From assembly GCA_025403435.1 (NCBI GenBank), contig JAJQZP010000246.1, positions 62,001-126,000 on the forward strand: a DNA stretch of 64,000 nt. The letters are read 5' to 3'. The notes beneath the pieces were generated by a model, which did not search any database, was not told the origin of the DNA, and was given only the letters and a program-made list of their open reading frames with translations. Below are positions 23,084 through 34,847 of the stretch, one piece after another. Within the stretch, counting starts at the first letter, position 1. The number at the start of each line of letters is the position of its first letter. This DNA comes from Artocarpus heterophyllus (lineage: Eukaryota > Streptophyta > Magnoliopsida > Rosales > Moraceae). The position numbers and the translations under genes were made by a program.

Positions 23084-23299
23084 CTCAATTTGAGATTAAT
23101 ATGCTTCTAGGAAAAGCACCCATTTTTGCTTAAAGTAAAAGCAGAATCCATAAGCTACAAATTTAGCTTCTCCTAATAGCTTAAAAAGGGCATTAGTTTT
23201 TATACAAAGTGCTCTTGTAAACTTTTACAAAACACTAAAGTTGTATCAGTTTTTGCGCAAAGTACTTTTAGGAGTTTTAAGAGCAATCCCAAACTAGGC
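23084..23299. mobile_element. MITE D (GGCCTAGTTTGGGATTGC-ended)
   Basis: About 216 bp. The right end is GCAATCCCAAACTAGGCC and the left end CAATTTGAGATTAATATGC is its imperfect inverted copy. Both ends adjoin CTTAA, which fits a TTA/TTAA target duplication. The interior has repeated AAAAGCAC / AAAGTGCT / AAAGTACTTTTAGG motifs common in plant MITEs. Non-coding. Confidence 0.55.
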
Positions 23300-23324
23300 C
23301 TTAATGCTTCTAGTTTATTTGGCT

Positions 23325-24235
23325 TATAATGGCCAAGGGAAATACATTAATAAAATCTAATATTTAATTAGATTTAATTAATAAATTTACCCTTATAAAT
23401 CAGATTTTTGTAAAAATTACGATAACGTATAATAAACAATATTAATTGAAAATTTTACTGCGAACGTAATGCAATATTGGATATTGTTAATATAGATTTT
23501 ATGAGTTAAAATACTCAAGAATTTGTGAATAATATCCATAAAATAAATTTTATATCACAATTAATTGTAAAATTGTGATATAAATGGATGCATATTAGGA
23601 TATAAATGAGATATAGAGTCCACCAGAACCCTAAACCAGTGTAAAAGGGGAGGTTGAAGTAGTATATGTATACTGCTATGTGAAAACGCAGATATGAGAA
23701 ATGTTATGTTTGGCCTCCAAAAATACACCAAAGGCAAGTAAAATATTTTATAAGTCAAGGAATGTTTTGCACTGGTTTTACCATGACAGTGTAAGAAAAA
23801 TACTGTGTAATGAAAAATTACATAGTGTAAATTTTTGAAGCCCATCAAGTGGAAACCCAATTGAATTTCATTAGGTCACATGCTATGAAAGGTGACCCAA
23901 TCACATTTAGCCACCTTGAGTAAACCAAATGATTACTTGGTGAGTCACCAAGTGGGATAAACATGAATTAAATTTGAAGCTAGCCAAAAAATTTTCATTC
24001 TCTTCTCCCTCTAGCCCACGACAGCCATGGAAGCTCACTCCCAAAAATTTTCTCAAATCCAACTCTTTGTAAAATTAACCTCAATTAAGTTCAAGAAGCA
24101 AAGCTTAAGGAATTTTATCAAGTTTTAAGATAAAAACCCAAACTTTTTTAAGGTTTCTTATTATTTTTCTTGGGTTAAGGGAAAATTTGATTCATGGTAT
24201 TTTTGCATGAAAAATACCTAGGAAAAAGGTTTCAA
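23325..24235 (+). repeat. LTR fragment, same family as the 58464-61079 LTR
   Basis: From GGGAAATACATTAATAAAAT on, this stretch matches the complement of about 61070 down to 60170: the same TTTAATTAATAAATTTACCC, GAGATATAGAGTCCACCAG, AGGCAAGTAAAATATTTTA and AGTTCAAGAAGCAAAG phrases in the same order. Similarity stops near 24235 and no LTR 3' end is found, so it is a truncated or strongly diverged copy. Confidence 0.75.
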
Positions 24236-25315
24236 ATGAGCCTTGGAAGGTTAGAAGCACAAAGTCCCCATTTGGGGTAAGTTTTGATTGCTTAAAGTTT
24301 TGAAATTATGTGGTTTTTATTTTGATTTTTATTCTTTCAAAGGTATGTGGGTTTTCAAGTAAATTTTTGGTTAAAGTCCATAGATATATGAACTATGATA
24401 TGTTGATATTGTGAAAATTAAGGATTTATTGTGCAAAACGATAGTTTATGCAAAAAGCGTATTTTTGTAATTTTAATATTAGTTTTATAAAAATGATGAT
24501 TGGACATGAAAATTGTGTGAACAAAGGTTAAAACTGCCTTCACAAGAGTATATAACTAAAATAAAATATTGAAGTTGGTTAAACAAAAAAAATATTAGGA
24601 ACTAAAATAATATTTTGGTAAAAAATTAAGAATTAATGTGACAATTTATCCTTAAAAAATAAATTTTAAAAAGTGAAAAACTCCTCTAAAAGGAGCTACT
24701 CTCGACTTTATCCAAAGAGAGAAAGAGCTAGAGTGTTCCACCTTCGGTTCAAATTTTATTTTTATTTTTACTTTTTATTTTTTGGTTTGCAAGAAAGGGG
24801 AGAAAACAAAGCGGAAGAGGATAAGGAAATAATACAAAAATAATAGCTTCAAATCGTTATCCAGTTGAGTTTGGAGAATGGAAAGCTCCAGCCTTTACAT
24901 ACTTTTGTTCTTCGTAGACATGACAGACTAAACTAGAAGATAGAAAAGAAAGAAAATTTGGAGATAATTCTTGAGAAAAGAAATTGGGGTCTGAAGTGAA
25001 GAGAAAGCTCTCCGGTTTGTTTAGTTGAAGTAATTATTTTTGTGGTTGTTTGTATTTCTGCTTCAATTATGACATCTCATGATCTTTATAGGCCTTTCTC
25101 AATCTTCAAATAAAATCCTTGCTGTAAATATGTTGTTCCCTTTTTAAACTTTTTCATCCTGTTTTGGGTTGTTCATTTTCAGTCTGTGTATAGGCGCCTG
25201 CGTAAGATGGACATTGAGATTGAATTTTAGGATTTTACTTTGTATAAGATTTTTTTCTTTTTTCTTTTTTTGGATTTCAACATTAACAATGACGGAGATG
25301 ATCCTCTCCTCTTGC

Positions 25316-25357
25316 AGAGAATAGAGAATAGAGAACAGAGAACAGAGAACGGAGAAT
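25316..25357. repeat. Heptamer minisatellite AGAGAA(T/C)
   Basis: Six tandem 7-bp units: two AGAGAAT, three AGAGAAC, one GGAGAAT. Confidence 0.85.
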
Positions 25358-25710
25358 AGAGATGACGATCGTCACAGAGAAGATAAAGATGCTCCATTTC
25401 TCACAATGTTGGCAAACTTTTGCAATTGCCTAAAGCCCCGCTTAATTTATTTATTTTGGTGGTTAGTCTTAAGAAAATAAAATATATAAATAAAAAAATA
25501 AAGGGCATGAGAGAAAGATGTGGTGTGAGCTTTGAATTTTGATGATATAATTAATGCAATTGGCGAGCAGCACTAGTAGTTATCGTATAATAATAATAAT
25601 AAGATTTAATAATTGTGGTTTAAGAGGAGAAGATGCGGAGGAGGAATTCTACTTATGTTGTTAATCACTACTGCTACGTCTTCAACTTCCTCCTTAATGC
25701 TGCTCCTCTG

Positions 25711-25744
25711 CAACAACAACAACAACAACTACTACTACTACTAC
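25711..25744. repeat. CAA then CTA trinucleotide tract
   Basis: (CAA)6 passing directly into (CTA)5. Confidence 0.9.
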
Positions 25745-25884
25745 ATCAACCGTAACAAAAATTCTATTTCTTGTTGGTTGATCAGGAACAGATAATAGAA
25801 GACTGGGTAGCTTAATAATGTTGCAAGTGTGGAGCCAAATCAAGTCAACAACTTAGCGAAAGGAATAAAAAGGAGAGAAAGGCA

Positions 25885-26190
25885 GGTTTGGGGCGTTGCA
25901 GCGCCAAGATTGGGTGCCGCAACGCCCGTAAGGCAGCAAGGCAGCGCCGTAGGAGAGCGCTGCGGCGTTGGTTGAAGAGCGTAGTAGCGCCGGGTGGGGA
26001 GCGCTGCCGCGTGGTGATGTGCAATTTTTTACGGGTTTTTTGAAGCCAAAAACGAGAAACTACTAGGGTTTCTCATTAATTGCTATTTTTCTCTTCTTTG
26101 GTGTATAAATAGACATAAGGTGGCTAGGGTTGAGTGTGTGTAACTTGTGTGTGACTTTGATAAGAGTGGCATTAATTTGTGAGGCATATT
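25885..26190 (+). other. GC-rich island followed by a TATA box, probable retroelement U3/R
   Basis: At 25885-26020 the sequence turns sharply GC-rich, with repeated GCGCCG, GCGCTGC and GGCAGC words in both orientations, unlike the surrounding AT-rich DNA. A TATA box (TATAAATAG, 26104-26112) follows about 85 bases later. The arrangement resembles the U3/R part of a retrotransposon LTR, but I find no LTR ends. Confidence 0.4.
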
Positions 26191-26193
26191 TTT

Positions 26194-26575
26194 TGTAACA
26201 CCGAGATTTCTAATACACTAAAAATACATTAAGTTAAGAATTATATTAAGACGAAAAGTATAGTTTAAGGAAAAATGCTATATAATAATATGAAAAGTTA
26301 TACAATATTAGAATAATACAGTGTAAGAATTGGACTGTTTAAGGTCACGTAGTATAGAAATTGGGTGGTTTAAGTTAAAGCAGTGTAGGAATAATATTGC
26401 TTAGAGAATGTGGAGGAATAAGAAATATTATGTTCAGCCTCAAAAAATTAACCAGAGGCAAGTAAAATATTTTACATAGTCTATGAATATGTTTTTGCAC
26501 TGATTTTACCATGGCAGTATAAGAAAAATATTGTGCAGTGAAAAATTACACTGTATAATACACAATAAGTATTAA
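26194..26575 (+). repeat. LTR-like fragment beginning TGTAACACC
   Basis: It begins TGTAACACCGAGATTTC, a frequent Gypsy LTR start. Its right ~150 bp (about 26430-26575) share AGGCAAGTAAAATATTTTA, TTTTACCATGGCAGT and AAAATATTGTGCAGTG with the LTRs at 23.7 kb and 60.6 kb. It is truncated where the Copia LTR fragment begins. Confidence 0.6.
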
Positions 26576-26584
26576 AGTCCTTTT

Positions 26585-27327
26585 GTCACTAGATACCTTG
26601 ATTGAACATAAGGCATGATTTATGTCATCCTAATACTATTCAATCATATTTCTCGATCTTAAGTAGACTGATATTGATAACCCTTATCAATACATTCTAG
26701 TATAGCCATACATTTTTTTCAGTCTAACTTATCGAGGGGCTCATAGATATCTTTCTCATAATAAATGAGGAACAAATTCCTTATTAATCACTCACATTCC
26801 TCACATGATTCACTCTGTATCCAACAACAATCCATTCCATCATCCTGTTAAAGATAATATTAGAATGTATCAAAATATAGAACTTGTCATGTAGGAAACA
26901 ATAGTGATTTTATGTCAGAGGACTAGGATAATACTATTGTAATGAGAATCATTCATGACAATTATCCATGCAGTATTCTCATAGCGGATTGATCCAATAC
27001 ATCATTTCTTAAATATGTATCTATGAGTTGACTTAGTATCTCATACACATGATTAGTAAAACATTATCATCAGTCAAACTTCATACTAGTTTTTATTTAT
27101 TATTATCCTAATAATAATGACCAACTATGGATAATTTAGAATAGAATTTAATTTTCACCTAAGAGTTTTACTATCAAGTCACATACTTGTTGACCTTAGA
27201 CAAAATTAACTATTCATGAAATTAGAATAAAAAACAATAATAAAAATGCCTCTTTATTAATAAAATATAAATGTCACGAAGTCAAAATGTATTCATTACA
27301 TAATTGGCCTGGGGCACATCACTAACA
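26585..27327 (-). repeat. Truncated Copia-type LTR
   Basis: Read on the minus strand it begins TGTTAGTGATGTGCCCCAGG at 27327 and continues in the style of the two solo LTRs (AATAAAGAGGC, then TTGGATCAATCCGC). It lacks the other end, so only the U3-side ~740 bp remain. Confidence 0.6.
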
Positions 27328-27839
27328 ATAAGTTGATTGGAACTTAAAAATTTATTTTGCATGGTTGAACAAATCTGCAAATTATCTTACTAAAAATATA
27401 TTAAATAATAGAAAATATAGTTTAACATTTTAATGCCTATATGTTGCATGTGTCGATCTTAAAATTAAAATTAAAAATTAAAACTATAAAAAGTTGAGGG
27501 TAGCCACTTTCGGTGATTTATGTAGTAAAGCTGTTGCTTTCCTCGAAAGAGAGGATCTTGAGGTCTCATGTTATGTAATCCGGAAAATTTGGACGGACAA
27601 GAACGAGTTGGTGCATGAAGGGAGGTGACACGTCTCAAACGTGTCTATTGAAATTAAAACCTTTCTATTAATATTGTGATCAATAGTTACTGCTGCAAAG
27701 GATTGAATTTAATTAATCTACTATTACTTTTTTGTAAATAATTTGAGGATGTTAGTTTTCAACTAAATTAACTTGAAATTTAAATATCAATTACAAATAA
27801 ATAAAAAGGCAGCAAAATTCAAGGATTTGTAAATAATGG
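27328..27839. other. Intergenic sequence left of the inverted repeat
   Basis: AT-rich, with one motif-rich stretch (27500-27640) that may be an old retroelement remnant. No gene is supported. Confidence 0.4.
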
Positions 27840-28965
27840 CAGTAAAATGGGTTAATAAAAGTTTATTCTCCACCATTAAACAATATTTATGCAATTGATC
27901 TTAGAATTATTCCAAATTTCTCGTTGAAATTGACAACCATAGATAGCAACAAGTTTTTGCTATCCCGATCATTCCTTACTTTGTAGTTTAGTAAACCAGC
28001 CTCTTTACTAAATCTTTTTCCATTAAACAACCTAAAGTAAGCTTTCTAGATTTAATTCAGCATAAGCATTATGCTGAGAATGATAGATTAATCTAGGTAA
28101 TAAACACACAAGCTCGATTCATTTAACCTAGCTTATTGCTCACATGTAATCATATGAAAACTTGACTATAATCATTTGACCACATTATGCTACTTATGGT
28201 TAAAAACACATAACAATTACGGATCAAAGTTTATAACCTAGCATTAAGCAAATTCAAAGTTTCATTTGGTTGGCCACCCTAAACAACACATTAAATCAGC
28301 TATGAATAATACTTTGAGTGAAACATAAGCAATTTCAACTAGAAATCCAGAAAATAATCTATACAGTCAACTACATAAACATATCTAAGGCTTTGAATTT
28401 GCTTTTAAGTACAAACAAGTTTCGTTCAACATAATTAAATTACACAACAAAATCATAAAATCTAACAAAATTTGGAGTTCAAAAGGATGAACTAGGAGGA
28501 GGTGTTGATGATCTTCAACGATTTCCAACCAAATGAAACTTTGAATTTGCTTAACACTAGGTTAGAAATCTTGATCTGTAATTGTCTTGAATTTTTAACC
28601 ATAAGTAGCAAATTGTAACACATAGTTGTGATGAGGCTTTGTATGATTGTGATGTAAAATATAACATAGGTTAAATGAACCCATCTTTTATGTGTTTGTT
28701 GCATAGATCAACTTATATTTTTCAACGTACTGCTTCCGTTAGATTGAACTTAGCAAGCTTCATCCTAAGTTATTTAATAGAAAAGAGATTTAATAGAACG
28801 CTTGTCTTATTAAATTTAAAATGCAAGGTAGGATCGAGGTAGTAGAGCTTCTCGTTATCTATGATTGTTAGTTTTAACGAAAAATACGGGAATAAATTTA
28901 AGATTAATTGCATAAATATTGTCTAACGATGGAGAATAAACCTTTAACCTATTTTATTATTATTA
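27840..28965. repeat. Large imperfect inverted repeat, arms ~430 bp, spacer 251 bp
   Basis: The left arm (about 27840-28273) and right arm (28525-28965) are reverse complements. The inner ~75 bp are nearly identical (AAATTCAAAGTTTCATTTGG at both inner ends, and TGCTACTTATGGTTAAAAA), and similarity continues outward through ACCATAGATA/ATCATAGATA to TTTATTCTCC at the outer edges. The spacer is 28274-28524. No coding sequence lies inside. A transcript through it would fold into a long hairpin. The arms could instead be two opposite copies of one repeat. Confidence 0.8.
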
Positions 28966-29685
28966 TTATTAATCCTTGAATTTAGTAATATGTTTATTTA
29001 TTTTGTTTAAGTAATTTTAACTTTCGTTAGTTTAGTTAAAAAAAATAAAAAACCCCTTTTTATTAAAAAAATACATAAAAAATTTAATAATAAATTAATT
29101 GAATTCAATCCTCTACGAGAGTAACCCTTGCTCACTATTTTACTCAATAACGACCACAAAATAAACTTGGCAAGGTTTTATCTTTTGATGGGTCCCTCGA
29201 GATGCTATCAGCTTTTTTTTTTCATTAAGCTTTTTCATGTAGTTGAGATGACTTATTGCAAAAATAATATTTTTTACTTAATATATTTTTTCCCTTAAAC
29301 TTTTTTTTTTTAAAAAATGTTTGGGCTTTTTTCCTCCAAAGTTATAAGAAAAAACATTGACTTGTAAAACTGAACAAAATTGGACGTAAGGAGGTTATTT
29401 GATAACAAAAAAATAAAAATAAAAGGGGACATAGTAACCCATACTGAGAATCTAGGAGCAAAATAACATAAGTGACAAAGTTTGAGTGAAAATATAAATA
29501 TTCGTTGAAAAACTATCTAAAAACTAACAGAATTGGATAGAAAAGAAAACTTGCTAACTAAACAAAGTTTAATGGGATTAAACTGTACGTGTATTCTTTC
29601 GAAAAAAAAAGTATGTTTTAAAAGTCAAAGGGTAAAATGACATAAGTGACATAATTTGTGGAACAAAGGTAACAATAATTTTATA
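28966..29685. other. AT-rich intergenic sequence
   Basis: Contains ATT repeats and T/A runs. No coding sequence or recognisable repeat up to MITE C. Confidence 0.5.
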
Positions 29686-29868
29686 GGAGGTTTGACGACC
29701 ATGGTTAAAACTATAAAATTATTTACCAAATAGTGTAAAATTCTCACATGTTACAATAAAAAGTTAAAGTTACTACAGTTTTCATGTGCTATAATGTTCT
29801 AAACCATAAAAAATGCTATAATATTCTGAACTATAAAAATAGTTTTAACTACACTTCTCAAACACCCC
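29686..29868 (-). mobile_element. MITE copy C (same family as 1057-1212, inverted)
   Basis: On the minus strand it begins GGGGTGTTTGAGAAGTGTAG and has the internal GTGAGAATTTTACACTATTTG like copies A and B. About 183 bp, in the YTH gene promoter region. Confidence 0.6.
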
Positions 29869-30074
29869 ATTAATAAATATCATATCATACAAACAGTGTT
29901 TTTTGTCCAAATCCGGGAAAAAAAAATCGTAACATTAAATGCAGATACTATACATTTGTTTTTTTTTTTTTTTTTAATTATTTATTTTTATTATATAAAA
30001 TAAATTGGGTAAATATACATAAAAAATGAAATCGTCTATATTACTGGACAAAATGAATATGTAAAACCTAAAAC

Positions 30075-30221
30075 CCTCTCTGTGTCTCTTTCAAAATTCC
30101 ATAAACGAAATCTCTCTCTCCCACTTTCTCTTCTTCTTTCGTTTGTTTGGTTTTGTGTAGAATTATTTGTTGGTGAATTGGTGTTTGTTAGAAAGAGATC
30201 TAATTCTAATTGAGATTTTCA
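30075..30221 (+). promoter_or_regulatory. Pyrimidine-rich leader of the YTH gene
   Basis: CTCTCTGTGTCTCTTTC and TCTCTCTCCCACTTTCTCTT form a Y-patch just before the start codon at 30222, a typical plant core-promoter or leader feature. A possible TATA element (TTATATAAAATA) lies near 29992. Confidence 0.5.
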
Positions 30222-30533
30222 ATGGACACTTCTCGCGACGACCGAGATCGAGTCATCTCCTCTGGCTCCGGTACGTTTATAATCTCTTTTTCTCCTTTCT
30301 ATTTCAAAAAATCAATCTTTATGCCTGCTTGACTGAAATAAATTCTGTGATGTGAAGTATGTAGGTAAAAATTGTGTCTTTGTTTTTCCCCTGAAAATCG
30401 CCGATTTGGGATTTGGGTCAATGGAAGTATAGGCTTTATCCACCTGCATTCTTTTATTTTCTCCTCCCAAAGAACATTATATAAGATTTTGGGGTAGTGG
30501 AATAAGAGGAAAAAACATGGCTTTCTAGGTTTC

Positions 30534-30568
<35 letters not shown>

Positions 30569-33500
30569 TTTTTTTCTAGGGCTATGTGGTTTGGGTTTTG
30601 GGTATCTTTAGGAAAACCTTACTATTGACAAAAAGAAAAAGAACAGCTTAGAAATTTGTGTTATTTAGTTTAGGTTGTGTCTGAAAATTGAGAGGGAAAT
30701 TGGGTTTGGTACTAGCATTTGACTTGGAAAGGGTCAAAATTGGAGTGTTGTATAGGATTTTGACTTCATTCTATCCTCTAAATCTAAAGTCTAATTTCTC
30801 CCTCCTTCTCCTGCCAATCCTTCCATTTTTCCTTCCTTCCAAGTTCCAAACGATGTCATTGGATTTTTCATTTTTGTAGGCTTATATGTTTCAAAATATG
30901 CTGGAAGCAAAGTTGGGTTGCTTTTTAAATTTAAATTAGCAAGATCTAGTTTTATTAGTAATTATGGCTGCATGTTTTTAATGTGAGCAATTGCAAAAAC
31001 TGGATTACATGCAGTACGCTTGTAGATGAAAAAAACAAAAATGTTATCCATACGTAGTTAGAGTAAAATTCGAAAATGTTGCCCATGTGCTTGTTACTCG
31101 CTGACACAGTCATGCAGTCATCTGAATTGTGCTCTATAGCCATCACAATGATCACATGTCTTGATGTTGTCTCTTTCCATTTTCAATTTTGTGTTTGTCC
31201 TTTGACGCTGTTTATTGCCGGTTCTTGATGATGCAGGAGAAAGACCCGTGAATCCTGAAGGCTTGACTGAGCAGGTGCGTGGTTGCAAATTCGTCTAGTA
31301 CATTGTTTCAGTTTCAGTTTTTGTTTTTATTTTTTTCAATTTGTTTTAAATAGGTTAGAAACTATGTCCCACTAGTACTTTATTCTGTATATTTATTATC
31401 AGCCACTTTCGCCCAAAGATGAAAGGATTGTTTCAGCGAATTCTCCGGATGCAGCCATCGTAGGGCATTCTCGCAGCGCTATGGGACAACCCAATTCTCT
31501 AGATGCGGGTCGAGACTATAACATTTCTCATCCTCCTAAACCATATGTTTCTCACGAACAGCATGTTTCATATGCTGGTTAGTTTCTTAAGTCTCTGCTG
31601 CTTTTTAATTATTGAGAAAGTTGTGGAAAAGCAAAGTCCATAAAACATATTTTTATTTGTGATAGTTTAAATACTTTTTATATTATCCTTGCTTCTAAGG
31701 AGATTTGAAAGGTTTGGTTGCAAGAAATATATTTGATGTACTACCATTTTCAATTATGGCATAGTGCAAATAATGTTTGGGTTTGAATAGGAATTTGAAA
31801 TAGATGCAAAAATCACAGTTCTTTTTTCTCCCTTGAGGTACTTCTATTATGTTCTTACACGACTATATAAACTTTAGGTGGATCAGCTTATGGCAGTAGC
31901 ACCAGTACTTGGAATGGATATTCACAGTTTCTAAATGCCGATGGCTTGCCTGTCATATCGCCGGTGAGGATGGATTGAGTCCTTCAATCATGCAATGTTT
32001 AGTATTTTTTTTTAACTTTAATCCTACATTTTTAATTTTTTTCTTTGAAAATTTTATTTGTAATAGGTCATCTACAATGATAATCCATCTCTTCTGTTTC
32101 ATTCTGGTTATGGTTTCAACCCTGAAACTGCATATGGACAATATTCCCCAGTTGCTACACCGTTGCCACCTCTTATGGTGGACAGACAACTATACTCTCC
32201 ACAGCAACTCCCATTCTCTCCATCTTATTACCCACAGCCAGCTCCTCCAAATATGGCTCATATTTCTTCGGCTGTTCAGGTCCCACCAACGGAGCTGATG
32301 ACACCAGAAAGTAGTAACATTGATAACATGTTTTTTGGGCCAGGATCTGGTTACTTAGTAAACTTTGGATCATTAGGTGGAGGAAACCTTTCTGGGAATC
32401 TTAATTCTAGTCCTGTGACATCTCCAACAGTTTATCCCCAACCATTGGGCATTCTTGGGCCTTACGAGAATAATTTTGGGCAGGTTTGTTACTGTTGAAC
32501 TTTAATATCATTATTTATGATGTTTTCTTTGGTCATTTTGAGTGTCTTTGCTTTCGAGTTTTCTTCACCATAGCAGACTCAGAGATGTTTTCTTGGTGAG
32601 AATCAAGTTATGGCCATAAGGCTTAATAAAACTTGAAACCTTTTTTGCAACATTATTACAAGTTTTAGTATTTTTGAAAATTCGGTTTAATGTGTAAGAC
32701 TGGTAGCTAGAACTATTTATTGAAATAAATTTAGCAAATAATACCTTCTTTTTGGATTACTCAAACCATTTACCTGAGCTACACACCATTGATATGGCTA
32801 TGGATGAAGAGTTTCTATAGATATATTTTCTGCTTCCTGGAGTTTTTGTTTATAAAATATATATATATATATATATTTATTTATTTATGCTTAAACATTG
32901 ATATATTGTTCAATTTTCAGCTTTCTCGACAACATAGTCCTACCCATGGATTTGGGTTGGTGTCCAGTTCTCACTATCCTCATAGCAGTCATAGTTCCGT
33001 CTTTGGAGGTGCTTCGTTTCCTTACACAGTTGCTAATGATCTGAATCAACCAACACTTGACAAAGGCAGAAGAAGAGATAGGGACCAAGACTCGATTAGT
33101 GTCTCTAATGAATCACGTGATATCTTTAATGACCGTAATCGGGGACCAAGGGCTTCAAAACTGAAGGGGAAGGGTGCCACTGAACAGGGCTCTTCAACTG
33201 GTGGCGGCAAAAACAACTCATCTGCTTCTGGAGTTCTTCCTGATGCATACAATCGGCCAGATTTTGTCACTGATTATGAGAATGCAAAGTTCTTTATCAT
33301 CAAGTCTTTTAGCGAAGACAATGTACATAAGAGTATCAAATACAATATTTGGGCCAGTACACCGCATGGAAACAAGAAACTTGATGCTGCTTATCAAGAG
33401 GCAAAGGAGATAAAACCAAACTGCCCGCTCTTCTTGTTCTTTTCAGTATGTTCCTAACAACTTAGAGTAATTTTCTTATTGTTTTTTCAGTTCATAAAAA

Positions 33501-34847
33501 GGATTGGTGCAAAGGAGTAAGACACGGTTTTTTATTGAGCAGCTGATCACTTAGCTCATGTTGTTTCAATGTGGAAAATTAAATGCCTCTCTCTTTCTCT
33601 GCGCGAGTGTTCTAGTGCTCTTGAAACATGGAAAATTAAATGCCTCTCTCTTTCTCTGTGCGGGTGTTCTAGTGCTCTTACTTGCATTTCTATTCTAGTT
33701 ACTGAAAGGTATATTTATGCGAGAATTGAGACAATTGGTCCTTAAATAAGAATCTTGCTCCTTTTGGAAAAAGTGACCTCAAAATTGTTAGTGTTCTGGT
33801 CTAAATTGCATAAGTTCTTAATTAGCTTGTAAGTCCTCTTAGACTTTGTTGGTCACAACAGGTCAATGCAAGTGGACAGTTTTGTGGGGTAGCTGAAATG
33901 GTTGGACCAGTTGATTTTGAGAAGAATGCAGATTACTGGCAGCAAGATAGATGGAACGGGCAATTCCCAGTTAAATGGCATATTGTCAAGGATGTTCCCA
34001 ACATCCGATTCCGCCACATTCTGCTTGATAACAATGACAACAAGCCTGTTACTCACAGTCGAGATTCTCAGGAGGTAATTGCACACTCTTCCATACCACT
34101 CAGTTTTTTCCTCTTATTTTTTATTTTTTATTTTTTTTAACCTGCTTGTAAATGACATTGAGCTATATTTTTGACATTTTGAATTACGGAAAAAGTCCTT
34201 CCTTGAATCAACTTTGTTTTTTTGTCTTTCTTCAGAAACTTGTTTTATGTTGCAATTGTATATCCATGTTCTTACCCCGTCCAACTATTTTTTTCTTGTC
34301 GTACACTTGCATTGAAATGATATGGTAGCTATGTTAGAATCAATTTGTTGCAAGTTTCTCTTTTCTTGCTTTGGCTCTTTTAGTAATTTTATGTGTTACA
34401 GGTGTCTCACGTTCTCTTTATTGCTGCTGAAATGTAAATCAGGTGGGATTCAAACAAGGTGTTGATATGTTGAAAATTTTCAAGGATCATGATTCACGGA
34501 CATCTCTTTTAGATGATTTCAACTTTTATGATGACCGGGAAAAATCCTTGAAGGAAAGGAAGGCCAAACAGCAGCAAGCTTTCTCAACTGCAGAAGCTGC
34601 TAATAATTTTGTGCACGAGCTGTCTCGTTCTTTTGCACAAACCTTGGATTTGAAAGATGGTAGCGACAAAGTGGTAGCATCTGAACTTGGTGTTGGTTCA
34701 CGACAAGATACCCCAGCGTCTCTTGACGATTGTTCCATAAACCAAATGTCTGGTAGTTTATCTCAAGGCTCCGGAGCAGAAGAGAGCGACAAAGTTGTAG
34801 TTTCTGTTCCGGGCCATGACTCTGTTGATAAGGAGGCAACTGTTTAG
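30222..34847 (+). CDS. YTH-domain m6A reader (ECT family)
   Basis: Eight exons with GT-AG junctions and continuous frame: 30222-30270, 31237-31274, 31403-31577, 31878-31963, 32067-32483, 32921-33445, 33862-34074, 34443-34847, giving 635 residues. The first ~375 residues are disordered, Tyr/Pro/Gln/Ser-rich, as in ECT proteins. The YTH domain spans about 378-510: [72 protein letters not shown]. Trp399, Trp456 and Trp461 have the spacing (57 and 5) of the aromatic cage that holds N6-methyladenosine, so m6A binding is expected to be intact. ECT proteins are cytosolic readers of methylated mRNA that influence mRNA stability and organ growth. The ECT2/3/4 group fits best; the exact member is unresolved. 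Confidence 0.93.
33572..33679 (+). repeat. 57-bp tandem duplication in intron 6 of the YTH gene
   Basis: TGGAAAATTAAATGCCTCTC followed by TCTTTCTCTG(C/T)GCG and GTGTTCTAGTGCTCTT occurs twice, offset by 57 bp, with two substitutions. Confidence 0.9.

Larger units (their letters stand above)
24236..25859. other. Intergenic stretch with simple repeats
   Basis: AT-rich sequence without supported genes. It contains the AGAGAAY heptamer array (25316-25357) and a CAA/CTA trinucleotide tract (25711-25744). The 60-residue frame at 25613-25795 is made largely of that tract and is not a gene. Confidence 0.45.

Noticed and set aside
32789..32920. Upstream extension of YTH exon 6 as coding
   Set aside because: The frame is open, but it is TA-rich intron sequence ending in a good TTTTCAG acceptor at 32920.
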